Shown here: positions 17,952-26,996 of the stretch, in pieces
Numbering within the stretch: position 1 is the first letter of the stretch
How the letters are laid out: each line of letters begins with the position of its first letter
Assembly (NCBI GenBank): GCA_020638555.1
Contig: JACKII010000007.1
Coordinates: 124,001 to 188,000, forward strand
Source of the DNA: Alphaproteobacteria bacterium
GTDB lineage: Bacteria; Pseudomonadota; Alphaproteobacteria; Bin95
Reading direction: 5' to 3'
DNA length: 64,000 nt
Notes under the pieces: model-generated
The model's database searches: none
Seen by the model: only the letters and a program-made list of their open reading frames with translations
What the model was told of the DNA's origin: nothing
Program-made: the position numbers and the translations under genes

Positions 17952-19139
17952 TCAGTCCAGATTCAGGAGAAGCGCCTTCAGATAGGCGCTCTCCGGCAAT
18001 TGCGGATGGGTCGGGTGGTCCGGGCTGGCGCCGGTGGTGCGCAGCACGCGCGCGGTGCGGCCGGCCTCGAACACGCCGCGGGTGGTCTCGGCGGTGAAAT
18101 TGGCGACGTCCACCGTGTGCGAGCAGGAATTGGCCAGCAGGAAGCCGCCGGGGGCGACGAGCCGGGCCGCCTGCCGGGCCAGCTTGCGATAGCCGCGCAG
18201 TGCCGGTTGCAGGTCCTTCCGGGATTTGGCGAAGGCCGGCGGGTCGATCACCACCACGTCGAACCGACGCTTTTCGGCGGCATAGGCGTCGAGTGCGTCG
18301 AACACCTCGCCGCGCTGGGTCGAAACCCGCTCGGCGAGGCCGTTGCGCGCCGCGGCTTCCGCCGCCAGCGCCAGCGCCGGCTCGGACCGGTCCAGCAAGG
18401 TGACCGCGGCGGCGCCGGCCTTGGCGGCCAGCAGGCCGAAGCCGCCCAGATAGCAATAGGCGTCCAGCACGCTCGCGCCCGGCGCCAGCGCCGCGACCAT
18501 GGCCCGGTTCAGGCGCTGGTCGTAAAACCAGCCGGTCTTCTGGCCGCCGGCGACGTCCGACAGGTAGACGACGCCGTTCTCCAGGATTTCCAGCGGGCTC
18601 GGCGGCTGGCCGAAGGCGGTCTCCACCGTTTCCGGCAGCTTTTCCAGGCTGCGCTGGGCCGAATCGTTGCGCAGCAGCAGCCAGTCCGGCTGCACTGCCT
18701 GACGCAGGCCGTCGATGACCGCGTCGCGGTGGCGGTCCATGCCGGCGGTGTTGAGCTGGCAGACCAGACCCGGGCCGAACCGGTCGACGATCAGGCCCGG
18801 CAGGCCGTCGGCCTCTGCATGGATCAGCCGGTGGAACGGCTCGGGGAACAGCTTCGCCCGCCAGGCGGCGGCGCGCTGCACCCGTTCGGCGACAAAGGCG
18901 GCGTCGAACGGCCGGTCGGGCCGGCGGTCCAGCATGCGCGCCACCGCCAGGGTGTTGGCCGAGAAAAACGCCGTGCCCATGACCTCGCCGCCGCTGTTGG
19001 CCACGGTCACCAGCGAGCCCGGCGGCAGCGCCTTGACCTCGGCCGTCATGGCGACCTCGTTGGCATAGATCCAGGGATGGCCCAGCTTCGCGCGCTTGTG
19101 CTTGCCGGGCAGGACGGTGATGCGCGGCAGGTCGGACAT
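17952..19139 (-). CDS. Class I SAM-dependent rRNA methyltransferase, RlmI-like
   Basis: A 395-residue protein with an N-terminal PUA-like domain (LPGKHKRAKLGHPWIYANEV) and a C-terminal Rossmann methyltransferase domain. The SAM loop is VLDAYCYLGGFGLLAAKAGA, and the catalytic-region motif is VVIDPPAFAKS. SCSH near the end is the usual RlmI-type cysteine region. The family methylates C5 of a 23S rRNA cytosine. The ATG at 19139 (MSDLPRITVLPG) is chosen over longer frames that overlap the glycosylase gene. It lies in the same-strand run yggS - glycosylase - methyltransferase - dioxygenase. Confidence 0.88.
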   Translation of the reverse strand: MSDLPRITVLPGKHKRAKLGHPWIYANEVAMTAEVKALPPGSLVTVANSGGEVMGTAFFSANTLAVARMLDRRPDRPFDAAFVAERVQRAAAWRAKLFPEPFHRLIHAEADGLPGLIVDRFGPGLVCQLNTAGMDRHRDAVIDGLRQAVQPDWLLLRNDSAQRSLEKLPETVETAFGQPPSPLEILENGVVYLSDVAGGQKTGWFYDQRLNRAMVAALAPGASVLDAYCYLGGFGLLAAKAGAAAVTLLDRSEPALALAAEAAARNGLAERVSTQRGEVFDALDAYAAEKRRFDVVVIDPPAFAKSRKDLQPALRGYRKLARQAARLVAPGGFLLANSCSHTVDVANFTAETTRGVFEAGRTARVLRTTGASPDHPTHPQLPESAYLKALLLNLD

Positions 19140-19141
19140 GG

Positions 19142-19732
19142 TTACGCTTTCAGGAGTTGGGAAACGCGGGCGCGTAGCGCCGGCAGGGCTTCGGCCTCGA
19201 ACCAGGGGTTCTTCGTCAGCCAGTGGTTCACGCGCCAGCTCGGATGCGGCGTCGGCCAGAGATCGGGCCCGTACTCTTCCCATGCCCGGACGGTGTCGCC
19301 AAGGGTGCGTTTGCGCGCGCGGCCCAGATAGTGCGCCTGGGCGTACTGTCCGACCAGCAGGGTCAGGCGCACGCGCGCCAGATGCGGGCGCAGGCGCGGG
19401 TGCCAGTGCGGCGCGCATTCCTTGCGCGGCGGCAGGTCGCCGCCCTTCGGCGCGCGGCCCGGATAGCAGAAGCCGGACGGCATCAGCGCGATGCGGGTCG
19501 GGTCGTAGAACGTGTCGCGGTCGACTCCGAGCCAGTCCCGCAGCCGGTCGCCGGACGGGTCGTTGAAGGGAATGCCGGTCTCGTGCACCTTGGTGCCGGG
19601 CGCCTGGCCGATGATCAGAATGCGCGCATCGGGATGCAGTTGCACCACCGGCCGCGGCCCGAGCGGCAAATGCTCGGCGCAGATGCGGCAGGCCCGCACC
19701 TCCGCCAGCAGCCGGTCGAACCCTTCGCTCAC
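19142..19732 (-). CDS. Uracil-DNA glycosylase family protein
   Basis: A 196-residue member of the uracil-DNA glycosylase superfamily. Motif 1 is IIGQAPGTKVHETGIPF and the C-terminal motif is HPSWRVNHWLTKNPWF. Cysteines CRIC near residue 13 and further single cysteines leave open an iron-sulfur cluster, as in families 4 and 5, but the spacing is not classical. The start is GTG 19732, which overlaps the yggS stop (GTGA), giving translational coupling. Longer upstream frames lie inside yggS. Likely role is base-excision repair; the exact family is not determined. Confidence 0.8.
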   Translation of the reverse strand: MSEGFDRLLAEVRACRICAEHLPLGPRPVVQLHPDARILIIGQAPGTKVHETGIPFNDPSGDRLRDWLGVDRDTFYDPTRIALMPSGFCYPGRAPKGGDLPPRKECAPHWHPRLRPHLARVRLTLLVGQYAQAHYLGRARKRTLGDTVRAWEEYGPDLWPTPHPSWRVNHWLTKNPWFEAEALPALRARVSQLLKA

Positions 19733-20457
19733 CGATGCAGCCGTTCGCCGAAAATGGCGCTGCCGACCCGGACCTCGGTCGCGCCCAGCGCCACCGCCTG
19801 TTCGTAATCCGCGCTCATGCCCATGGAGAGTTTCTCCAGGCCGTTGCGCCTGGCGATGTCGGCCAGAAAGGCGAAATGCGGTGCCGGCACGTCGTCGGCG
19901 GGCGGGATGCACATCAGCCCGACGATGGGAAGCCGGTAGTCCTCGCGGCAGGCCTTGATGAAGGCATCGGCGTCTTCCGGCAGCACGCCGGCCTTTTGCG
20001 GCTCGCTGCCGGTGTTGACCTCGATATAGCAGGGCAGGCGGCGGCCGGTCTCGTCGAACAGGCGCGCCAGCGTCTGCGCAAGGCGCTGCCGGTCGACCGT
20101 GTGGATCACGTCGAACAACTGCACCGCCACCCGGGCCTTGTTGGTCTGCAACGGCCCGATCAGGTGCAATTGCACGTCGGGGAAGCGCTCACGATAGGCC
20201 GGCCAGCGCCCCTCGGCTTCCTGCACCCGGTTCTCGCCATAGACGCGCTGGCCGGCCAGCAGGGCGGCCAGAATGCGTTCCTCCGGCTGCATCTTGCTGA
20301 CGGCGATCAGGGCGACCGCCGCCGGGTCGCGGTCTGCGTCGCGCGCGGCCTGGGCGATGTGGGCGTGGACCGCCTCCAGATTGGCCCGCACCTGGGCAAC
20401 AATTTCGGGGGCAACGATTTCGGGGGCGGCGGCTTCGGGGGATGGGGTGTCGGTCAT
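19729..20457 (-). CDS. YggS family PLP homeostasis protein
   Basis: A 242-residue alanine-racemase-like fold protein. PLP-binding lysine is K55 in LIAVSKMQ; further family marks are VYGENRVQEA, LHLIGPLQTNK and LSMGMSADYEQAVALGATEVRVG. Members bind PLP without known catalysis and affect vitamin B6 and amino-acid balance. The ATG at 20457 (MTDTPSPEAA) is chosen. The N-terminus has a small repeat APEIVAPEIV. Its stop overlaps the downstream glycosylase start. Confidence 0.92.
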   Translation of the reverse strand: MTDTPSPEAAAPEIVAPEIVAQVRANLEAVHAHIAQAARDADRDPAAVALIAVSKMQPEERILAALLAGQRVYGENRVQEAEGRWPAYRERFPDVQLHLIGPLQTNKARVAVQLFDVIHTVDRQRLAQTLARLFDETGRRLPCYIEVNTGSEPQKAGVLPEDADAFIKACREDYRLPIVGLMCIPPADDVPAPHFAFLADIARRNGLEKLSMGMSADYEQAVALGATEVRVGSAIFGERLHR

Positions 20458-20506
20458 AGCGGCCTCGCATGGGAGGGGAAACGAATCGGAACGGCAGCCA
20501 TCGCCA

Positions 20507-20701
20507 TCACTTGCCCCCGTCCCGGATTTCGCCGTTCGGGCCCAGATAGCCGAAATGCTCCAGCACCTCGCGGTGGTCGATGGCGATCTGGCGTGCCTGG
20601 GCCTCGCTCTGCACCTCGCGCCAGCCGCCGACCTGGCCCTTGCGGAAGAACCGTTCCGCGGACTTTGGCAGGGAGCCACAGGCGCAGAGCAAAGAGGCCA
20701 T
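20507..20701 (-). pseudogene. Sulfotransferase C-terminal remnant
   Basis: A 64-residue frame whose part FFRKGQVGGWRE followed by a helix and HREVLEHFGYL resembles the C-terminal end of sulfotransferase-family proteins, where FxRKGxxGDWK is the 3'-phosphate-binding signature. The normal N-terminal 200-plus residues, including the 5'-phosphosulfate loop, are absent. Directly upstream lies a lower-GC region with no intact genes, so the gene was probably truncated there. It could instead be a genuine small protein starting at the ATG (MASLLCACG), but no strong ribosome-binding site is seen. Confidence 0.5.
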
Positions 20702-23220
20702 GAAATGGGATCTTATACGCAGATAGGTTGTGGAACCGGCAAGACTGATGCTGGCGCTGGCAGATACGGCATGGTGTCGAGAACAGTTTCTAAATCATAT
20801 GGGCAGGGCCACTGTCAGCGAACAGCAGCATAGTCGCAATCGGCAATTTCCGCAACAACGTAGCGATAGAAATTCGTTAATGGTGTAACTCAACGGTGGT
20901 GAACACTGGTGACGCGGCGAGGATTTTACCTTGCTGCTGCCAAGTGAGATGGACCGTCCGTGTCACCGTAATCGGATGAGAACTTCGGCGATGCGCTCGA
21001 TCACCGCTGCGGGGAGGGTGCGAAGAGGAACTTACCGGTGGGAAAAAAGTCAAGCGCAGTCGTTCCGCACGTATTATGGGTTTAGCATTAGGGGCCATAG
21101 AATGGACTTGGCGGTATGCCGAAGGACTTCAGGAGCTCGGTCTCAAAGTCCTGGCGCCGTCGATGTTATGGCGTGCCAACATCAGCAGCCAGATCACGAT
21201 GGTATGATCAAACTTTTCCACCGTTTCCTTTCAGCTGAACCAGAGTGGACACAAATCCAAGAATGGTTGGTCGCAAAAATATCATGCGTTGCGCCTGCAG
21301 ACAACGGTGATGGATTGTGGACTGCGGAATTTAGCGAGGGCATGGGTATCAGGCATTGCAATTAACAGTCACCTGGGGCTTGGGTCCGGGAACGCGCAAC
21401 AGGCGCTTCCAAAATTCGCGGTGCGCCACTGTTCCCAACAATGGCAGGGCAGCGAAACGGGCTGACGTTCAGAAGCGCTCGCTGGCGACGATAGCATTTC
21501 ACGAACGGGCCTATGTTCGTCAAATAGGTTGACCGGCTTCACCTTTCTGTTGCGTGCTTCGATGCATTGGAATATCGAACCGGGTTGAGCGTTTGGCCGG
21601 AAGGCAACAGATCGTGTTTTCAGAAACCATCAATTGCCCGTACTTGGATCGAGGTTGCGGTTTCGACACTGTTGACAATAAGAATTTTATCGCATAAAAG
21701 AACGAATCTGTCCGCGTTCCTCCTGAATTCAAAGACCATGTATTTGGGATCGGAACTTAGAACTGTGCGATACCGCCAACGGCGAGCCCGTCATAGTCTT
21801 CATAACGCCAGTTTGCATCGTCGCTCTTGACTTTATGAATGCGGCCGCGCCGCTGTACCAGGCCGAGCATATTTGCGCCAAGCAGCAGAAGTAAACTTTG
21901 CGCCCGATGTCCCGATCGGCGTCATCCCCCAGTTGCCGCCTTGGGTCCAGCCATACGCACGCTCCACAACGACGCCCATCGGACCGTCTTCGCTGGAAGG
22001 CCAGCCGCGATCCGTCCAAAATCAACTCGACGATCAGCGCCTGATGATAGCCAGTTTTGTTGTTCGTAAACAGCGGCTGCTGGCCGTTCTGGTGGTTGCC
22101 AGCCCAGCGTGCCGGTGAAGCCGCCACTGCTGACACGCGCAGGCCCAGCGCCGCGCTGAACCTCGTCTTCGCCACTGGTGTATGCCAGCCGCGGCTTTGT
22201 TGGCGTCGATTTCGGATCCTTGTATGCGTGCGGAAGCCGACTGGGCCCTACATTCACGTTGTCGAAATCCTGCACCGAATTAATCGCGCCGGAAAAATTC
22301 CCTCGTGAAGCCGGTGGCCTCCAGCATTTGATCGTTCACCGCCTCGTTTAGTGCGACCGTCGGTGTCCTGGCGACCTTCGCGCAGACCGATCACAGAAGC
22401 CCTCGATGGCAGCGAAATCAGATCTTCTGGCTGTCATTATCGACCGTCACCATGCGCGGGGTACAGGGTGGCCGACGTGCCGAGAACCAGTATGCAACAT
22501 CGCCGTCTTCGGTAATACCCTGGTCGTTGTCACGACGCCGCCAGGTGGGTGATAGGCCGCGCCGTTTTCGAACCAGCAACTCGCCGAAGTCGCCCACGCG
22601 TAGCAGATATGTTTCCATCGATCTGGTCGGCGGACGTTTCGGATCGAGCTGAACGTTAACGCGGTGAGTCAGGCCGTTATCGTGTGGTCGAGCCGGTGAA
22701 GTCGTTCAGATCGGTCTGGATATCTAGATCGGTCGCATACCGCTCCGGGTTTGCCGGCAGTATCAGCGTCAGCATCCTGCGTGATAAAAGCCGACCCATT
22801 TGCTCCCTTACACGAGCCACCGGCCTGATTTCGATCGGCAGCTGGCGAAATGCTGATGACCGGCACCCAGCGCGACCGCGCCGTTGGTATGAAGTTCTTT
22901 CGCTGTCAAACTGCCGATTGATGGTTGGCTATGGTGGCGCCGGTGGTCGTATTTGTTGCCGAACAGGCACGTTTTGCCAGCATGCCAGCACGAAGAACGA
23001 TACCGGGAGAAACGGGTACAGTCGCCAGCACCCGCGGTGGGCTGGAAACAACAGTGCGAAGTGGCAGGTCAGCAGTTAGGAATGCTGTTCCCAATCGCCA
23101 GCCTGTGCTATTGGCTGCCGGGAGTCGGTCGCCCCGGACGGTGGCGGCCCTGCCAGAGCCCATCGACTGATCAGGTTCCCTTCAACGGACGGGAGCCTGC
23201 GGAGCGAGACCACCGCCGCC
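20702..23220. other. Lower-GC region without intact genes
   Basis: About 2.5 kb with visibly more A/T than its flanks and no convincing complete gene. It lies between the truncated sulfotransferase frame and the DUF3576 lipoprotein. The right half contains a frameshifted coding sequence (separate entry). The left half has only short frames. Two of these, 21076-21207 and 21204-21365 on the plus strand, overlap by ATGA but have no good ribosome-binding site or recognised family. It is best read as a decayed foreign insertion, though a poorly resolved assembly stretch would look similar. Confidence 0.6.
21757..22914 (-). pseudogene. Multiply frameshifted coding sequence, family not recognised
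   Basis: Reading the minus strand and changing frame about every 100 bases gives continuous protein-like sequence. In order: SLTAKELHTNGAVALGA; ERYATDLDIQTDLNDF; VNVQLDPKRPPTR and METYLLRVGDFGELLVRKR; VALNEAVNDQMLEATGF; INSVQDFDNVNVG; YHQALIVELILDG; EDGPMGVVVERAYGWTQGG; and finally DDANWRYEDYDGLAVGG with a TAA at 21757-21759. About nine frame changes are needed, for example near 22690, 22430, 22290, 22095, 22030, 21850 and 21815. The style (aromatic, Gly/Asn/Thr-rich C-terminus) is compatible with a phage tail or surface protein, but that is a guess. The N-terminal limit is uncertain and may extend to about 23160. Confidence 0.65.
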
Positions 23221-23748
23221 ATGAATTTCAGACTATTGCTTCTCGCCGCCGCCGTTGGCCTTGCCGGCTGCTCCGGAACCGAAGACGTCAAGTACGAGTA
23301 TCCGAACGCCAGCCGCGGCAAGACCAACTTCTATGCCAAGGACCAGGAAGGCCTGTTCGGCAAGGGCGGCATCAGCATACTTGGCGGGGATGAGGCCGGG
23401 AATCAGCCCGGCGGCGGCTCCGGCATCGCCGTCAATTCGTTCCTGTGGCGCGCCTCGCTCGACACCGTGTCGTTCATGCCGCTGGCGTCCGCCGATCCGT
23501 TCGGGGGCGTGATCATCACCGATTGGTATTCCGCCCCGGACGTGCCGAACGAACGCACCAAGATGCAGATCTATATCCTGGATCGCGAACTGCGCTCGGA
23601 CGGGCTGCGCGTCTCGGTGTTCCGCCAGCGCCTGGACGACGGGCGCTGGGTGTCCGCGCAGGTCAGCCCGCGCACCACGCGCCAGATCGAGGACAGCATC
23701 CTGACTCGTGCCCGCGAATTGCGGGTCAAATCCGCCTCCGAGAGCTAG
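23221..23748 (+). CDS. DUF3576 family lipoprotein
   Basis: A 175-residue protein with a lipoprotein signal (LLLLAAAVGLAGC; the cysteine is the expected lipidation site). The body matches the alphaproteobacterial DUF3576 family: a Gly-rich segment, then AVNSFLWRASLDTVSFMPL, ADPFGGVIITDWY, and a C-terminal RTTRQIEDSILTRARELR. It is characteristically placed just upstream of leuS, as here. Function is unknown; the location with lptE suggests an outer-membrane or envelope role. Confidence 0.9.
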   Translation: MNFRLLLLAAAVGLAGCSGTEDVKYEYPNASRGKTNFYAKDQEGLFGKGGISILGGDEAGNQPGGGSGIAVNSFLWRASLDTVSFMPLASADPFGGVIITDWYSAPDVPNERTKMQIYILDRELRSDGLRVSVFRQRLDDGRWVSAQVSPRTTRQIEDSILTRARELRVKSASES

Positions 23749-23901
23749 ACCCGACCCGATTCGTCGCTCGGGGGCGATGCCACGGGTGGCGAATCGGGGC
23801 GCGCAAACCGGGGCCGCGGCGGTGCCGCCCCTTGCGCCGCCGCCCCATCCGGGCCATGCAAGGCGCCCGATCCAGGAATCCAGCATCCGAACCAGGCACA
23901 C

Positions 23902-26490
23902 ATGGCACGCTATAACCCCAGAGAAACCGAGGCGAAGTGGCAGCAGCGCTGGCACGACGCCGGCACCTTCCGCGCCGAGGCCGACCCGGCGCGTCCCAAA
24001 TATTACGTGCTGGAGATGTTTCCCTACCCCTCCGGCCGCATCCATATGGGCCATGTGCGCAATTTCACCCTGGGCGACGTGGTGGCGCGCTACAAGCGGG
24101 CGGCGGGGTTCAACGTGCTGCACCCGATGGGTTGGGATTCCTTTGGCCTGCCGGCGGAAAACGCCGCCTTCGAGGCCAAGACCCATCCGGGCGTCTGGAC
24201 CCGGCAGAACATCCAGACCATGAAGCGCCAGCTCCAGTCCATGGGCCTTGCCTATGACTGGAGCCGCGAACTCTCGACCTGCGAGCCGGACTATTACAAG
24301 CACGAACAGGCGATGTTCCTGGACTTCCTGGAGAAGGGCCTGGCCTATCGCCGCGAAAGCTGGGTGAACTGGGACCCGGCGGAAAACACCGTTCTGGCCA
24401 ACGAGCAGGTGGTGGACGGCAAGGGCTGGCGCTCGGGCGTGCCGGTGGAGCGGCGCAAGCTCAGCCAGTGGTTCCTGAAAATCACCCATTACGCCGACGA
24501 CCTGCTGGCCGAGATCGCCAACCTGCACCGCTGGTCCGACCGGGTGCGGGCGATGCAGGAAAACTGGATCGGCAAGAGCCACGGCGCCTATGTGCGCTTC
24601 CGCCTCGCCAATGCCGACGCCAGCCCGCGCCCCGACCGGATCGAGGTGTTCACCACACGGCCGGACACGCTCTATGGCGCCAGCTTCATCGCCGTCGCCG
24701 CCGACCATCCGCTGGCGGCCGAAGTGGCGGAGCGCGATGCCAAGGCCGCGGCCTTCATCCAGGAATGCCGTGCCCTCGGCACCTCCGAAGCCGCGATCGA
24801 GCAGGCGGAGAAACAGGGCTACCGCACCGGCCTGGTCGCCGACCACCCCTTCGTCGAAGGGCTGCGCCTGCCGGTCTATATCGCCAATTTCGTGCTGATG
24901 GACTATGGCACCGGCGCGATTTTCGGCTGCCCGGCGCACGACCAGCGCGACCTGGACTTCGCCCGCAAATACGACCTCTCGGTGCTGCCGGTGGTGCTGC
25001 CGCCGGGCGAGGACCCGGCCACGTTCCGGGTCGGCGACGAGGCCTATGTCGGCCCCGGCAAGATCTACAATTCCGACTTCCTGAACGGGCTGGAGGTCGA
25101 CGACGCCAAGCGGACGGTGGGCGAGCGCCTCCAGGACCTGGGCGACGGCGAGCCGACCACCGTGTTCCGCCTGCGCGACTGGGGCGTCTCGCGCCAGCGC
25201 TACTGGGGCTGTCCGGTGCCGGTGATCCATTGCGGCGATTGCGGCATCGTGCCGGTGCCGAAGGCCGACCTGCCGGTGACGCTGCCGGACGACGTCACCT
25301 TCGACAAGCCGGGCAACCCGCTGGACCATCACCCGACCTGGAAGAATGTCGCCTGCCCCTGCTGCGGCCAGCCGGCCCGGCGCGAGACCGACACGTTCGA
25401 CACCTTCTGGGAATCGAGCTGGTATTTCCTGCGCTTCTGCGACCCGCAGAACGACGCGGAGCCGTTCAGCCGCGCCGCCATCGACTACTGGATGCCGGTC
25501 GACCAGTATATCGGCGGCGCCGAGCACGCGGTGCTGCACCTGCTCTATTCCCGCTTCTTCATGCGGGCGTTGAGCGATTGCGGCTATGCCGACCTGAAAG
25601 AGCCGTTCTCCGGCATGTTCAACCAGGGCATGGTGCTGCACGAGACCTACCGCGACAATGACGGCACCTGGCTGCTGCCGGAGGAGGTGGAAAGCCAGGG
25701 CGGCGCCACGATCCGGGTTGCCAGCGGCCAGCCGGTCCGCGTCGGCCGTTCCGAGAAAATGTCGAAGTCGAAGAAGAACGTGGTCGATCCGGAGGCGATC
25801 ATCGCCGCCTACGGTGCGGACACGGCCCGGTTCTTCATGATGAGCGACTCGCCGCCGGATCGTGATCTGGAATGGACCACGGGCGGCGTCGACGGCGCCT
25901 GGCGCTTTCTCAACCGCGTCTGGCGGCTGGTGACCGAGCCGGCGGTGCCGCCGGTTGCGGTTGGCGAACCGCTGCCGAACCAACTGTCCGACGCGGCGCT
26001 GGCGCTGCGCAAGGCGGCGCACAAGGCGCTGGCGGCGGTGACGCAGGACCTGGACCGCTTCCACCTCAACGCCGCGGTGGCGCAGATCCGCACGCTGGCC
26101 AACACCATCGCCGACGTGAAGGACGCGCAGGCCGGCGAGGCCGGTCTGGCCTGGGCCATGCGCGAGGCGCTGGAAACCCTGGTCCAGACCGTCGGGCCGA
26201 TGGCGCCGCATCTGGGCGAGGAAGCCTGGGCCGAACTCGGCCATTCCACCCTGCTGGCCGACCAGCCCTGGCCGGAAGCGGACCCGGCACTGGTGGTCGA
26301 CGACACCGTCACCGTCGCGGTGCAGGTGAACGGCAAGACGCGAGGAACCATCGACCTGAAACGGGATTGTGCCAAGGACGAAGCGGAGACGGCGGCGCTC
26401 GCGCTGGCGGCGGTGCAACGGCAACTGGACGGCAAGGCGCCCCGCAAGGTGATCGTCGTGCCGAATCGGATCGTCAATGTGGTGGCTTAG
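23902..26490 (+). CDS. leuS: Leucyl-tRNA synthetase
   Basis: An 862-residue class I aminoacyl-tRNA synthetase. The HIGH-type motif is PSGRIHMGHVRNF near residue 50, and the KMSKS motif is EKMSKSKKN near residue 620. The editing domain has FTTRPDTLYGASF and the conserved DQRDLDFARKY. The zinc-like insertion carries CPCCGQ. It charges tRNA-Leu with leucine. Length is normal. Its 3' end overlaps the lptE start by 14 bases, and holA follows, a common alphaproteobacterial order. Confidence 0.98.
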   Translation: MARYNPRETEAKWQQRWHDAGTFRAEADPARPKYYVLEMFPYPSGRIHMGHVRNFTLGDVVARYKRAAGFNVLHPMGWDSFGLPAENAAFEAKTHPGVWTRQNIQTMKRQLQSMGLAYDWSRELSTCEPDYYKHEQAMFLDFLEKGLAYRRESWVNWDPAENTVLANEQVVDGKGWRSGVPVERRKLSQWFLKITHYADDLLAEIANLHRWSDRVRAMQENWIGKSHGAYVRFRLANADASPRPDRIEVFTTRPDTLYGASFIAVAADHPLAAEVAERDAKAAAFIQECRALGTSEAAIEQAEKQGYRTGLVADHPFVEGLRLPVYIANFVLMDYGTGAIFGCPAHDQRDLDFARKYDLSVLPVVLPPGEDPATFRVGDEAYVGPGKIYNSDFLNGLEVDDAKRTVGERLQDLGDGEPTTVFRLRDWGVSRQRYWGCPVPVIHCGDCGIVPVPKADLPVTLPDDVTFDKPGNPLDHHPTWKNVACPCCGQPARRETDTFDTFWESSWYFLRFCDPQNDAEPFSRAAIDYWMPVDQYIGGAEHAVLHLLYSRFFMRALSDCGYADLKEPFSGMFNQGMVLHETYRDNDGTWLLPEEVESQGGATIRVASGQPVRVGRSEKMSKSKKNVVDPEAIIAAYGADTARFFMMSDSPPDRDLEWTTGGVDGAWRFLNRVWRLVTEPAVPPVAVGEPLPNQLSDAALALRKAAHKALAAVTQDLDRFHLNAAVAQIRTLANTIADVKDAQAGEAGLAWAMREALETLVQTVGPMAPHLGEEAWAELGHSTLLADQPWPEADPALVVDDTVTVAVQVNGKTRGTIDLKRDCAKDEAETAALALAAVQRQLDGKAPRKVIVVPNRIVNVVA

Positions 26491-26983
26491 GCGCATCGCC
26501 CTGCTGCTCGGCGTGCTGGCCCTGGCCGGCGCGCAGGGCGGCTGCGGCTTCCAGCCGGTCTATGGCGGCGGCGAGAGCGGCGCGGCCAGCAGCGAGTTGC
26601 GCACGGTTGCCGTGGACACCGTGCCCGACCGGGTCGGCCATCGCCTGCGGGCCGAACTGAACCGCCAGTTCGCGAACGATGGCGTGCCGAGCCGCTATCG
26701 CCTCGCCATCAAGCTGGACGACCGCAGCACCGTCACCGCCATCGACCGCGACGACAGTGTGCGCCGGCGCAATCTGCGACTGGTGGCGGCGATTGCGCTG
26801 ATCCCGGACGGCGAGAAGACTCCGGTCTTCCGGCGGACCCTGATCACCGACGCCGGCATCGATCAACTGCCGTCCGATTTCGCGACCCTGGTGGCCGAGG
26901 ATGCGGCGGAGCAACGGGCGGTGGACCGGCTTGCGCGCGATATTCGGCGCTCGCTCGCGGTGTATTTCGCCCGCCAGCGCTAG
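26477..26983 (+). CDS. lptE: LPS-assembly lipoprotein LptE
   Basis: A 168-residue protein with a short lipoprotein signal whose cysteine lies in GGCGFQPVYG, the typical LptE/RlpB start. It has the small alpha/beta body of the family (ELRTVAVDTVPDRVGHRLRAEL). It would plug LptD in the outer membrane for lipopolysaccharide insertion. The ATG lies inside the end of leuS (14-base overlap), indicating coupling. Similarity is weak in this family; context strengthens the call. Confidence 0.85.
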   Translation: MWWLRRIALLLGVLALAGAQGGCGFQPVYGGGESGAASSELRTVAVDTVPDRVGHRLRAELNRQFANDGVPSRYRLAIKLDDRSTVTAIDRDDSVRRRNLRLVAAIALIPDGEKTPVFRRTLITDAGIDQLPSDFATLVAEDAAEQRAVDRLARDIRRSLAVYFARQR

Positions 26984-26996
26984 GGCGGGCGGTTTC

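Noticed and set aside
21076..21365. Two small plus-strand frames overlapping by ATGA in the low-GC region
   Set aside because: No ribosome-binding site and no recognised family; the overlap alone is weak evidence, so they are only mentioned in the region entry.
23233..26496. 1087-codon minus-strand frame opposite leuS
   Set aside because: leuS is certain; the antisense frame is a codon-bias artefact.
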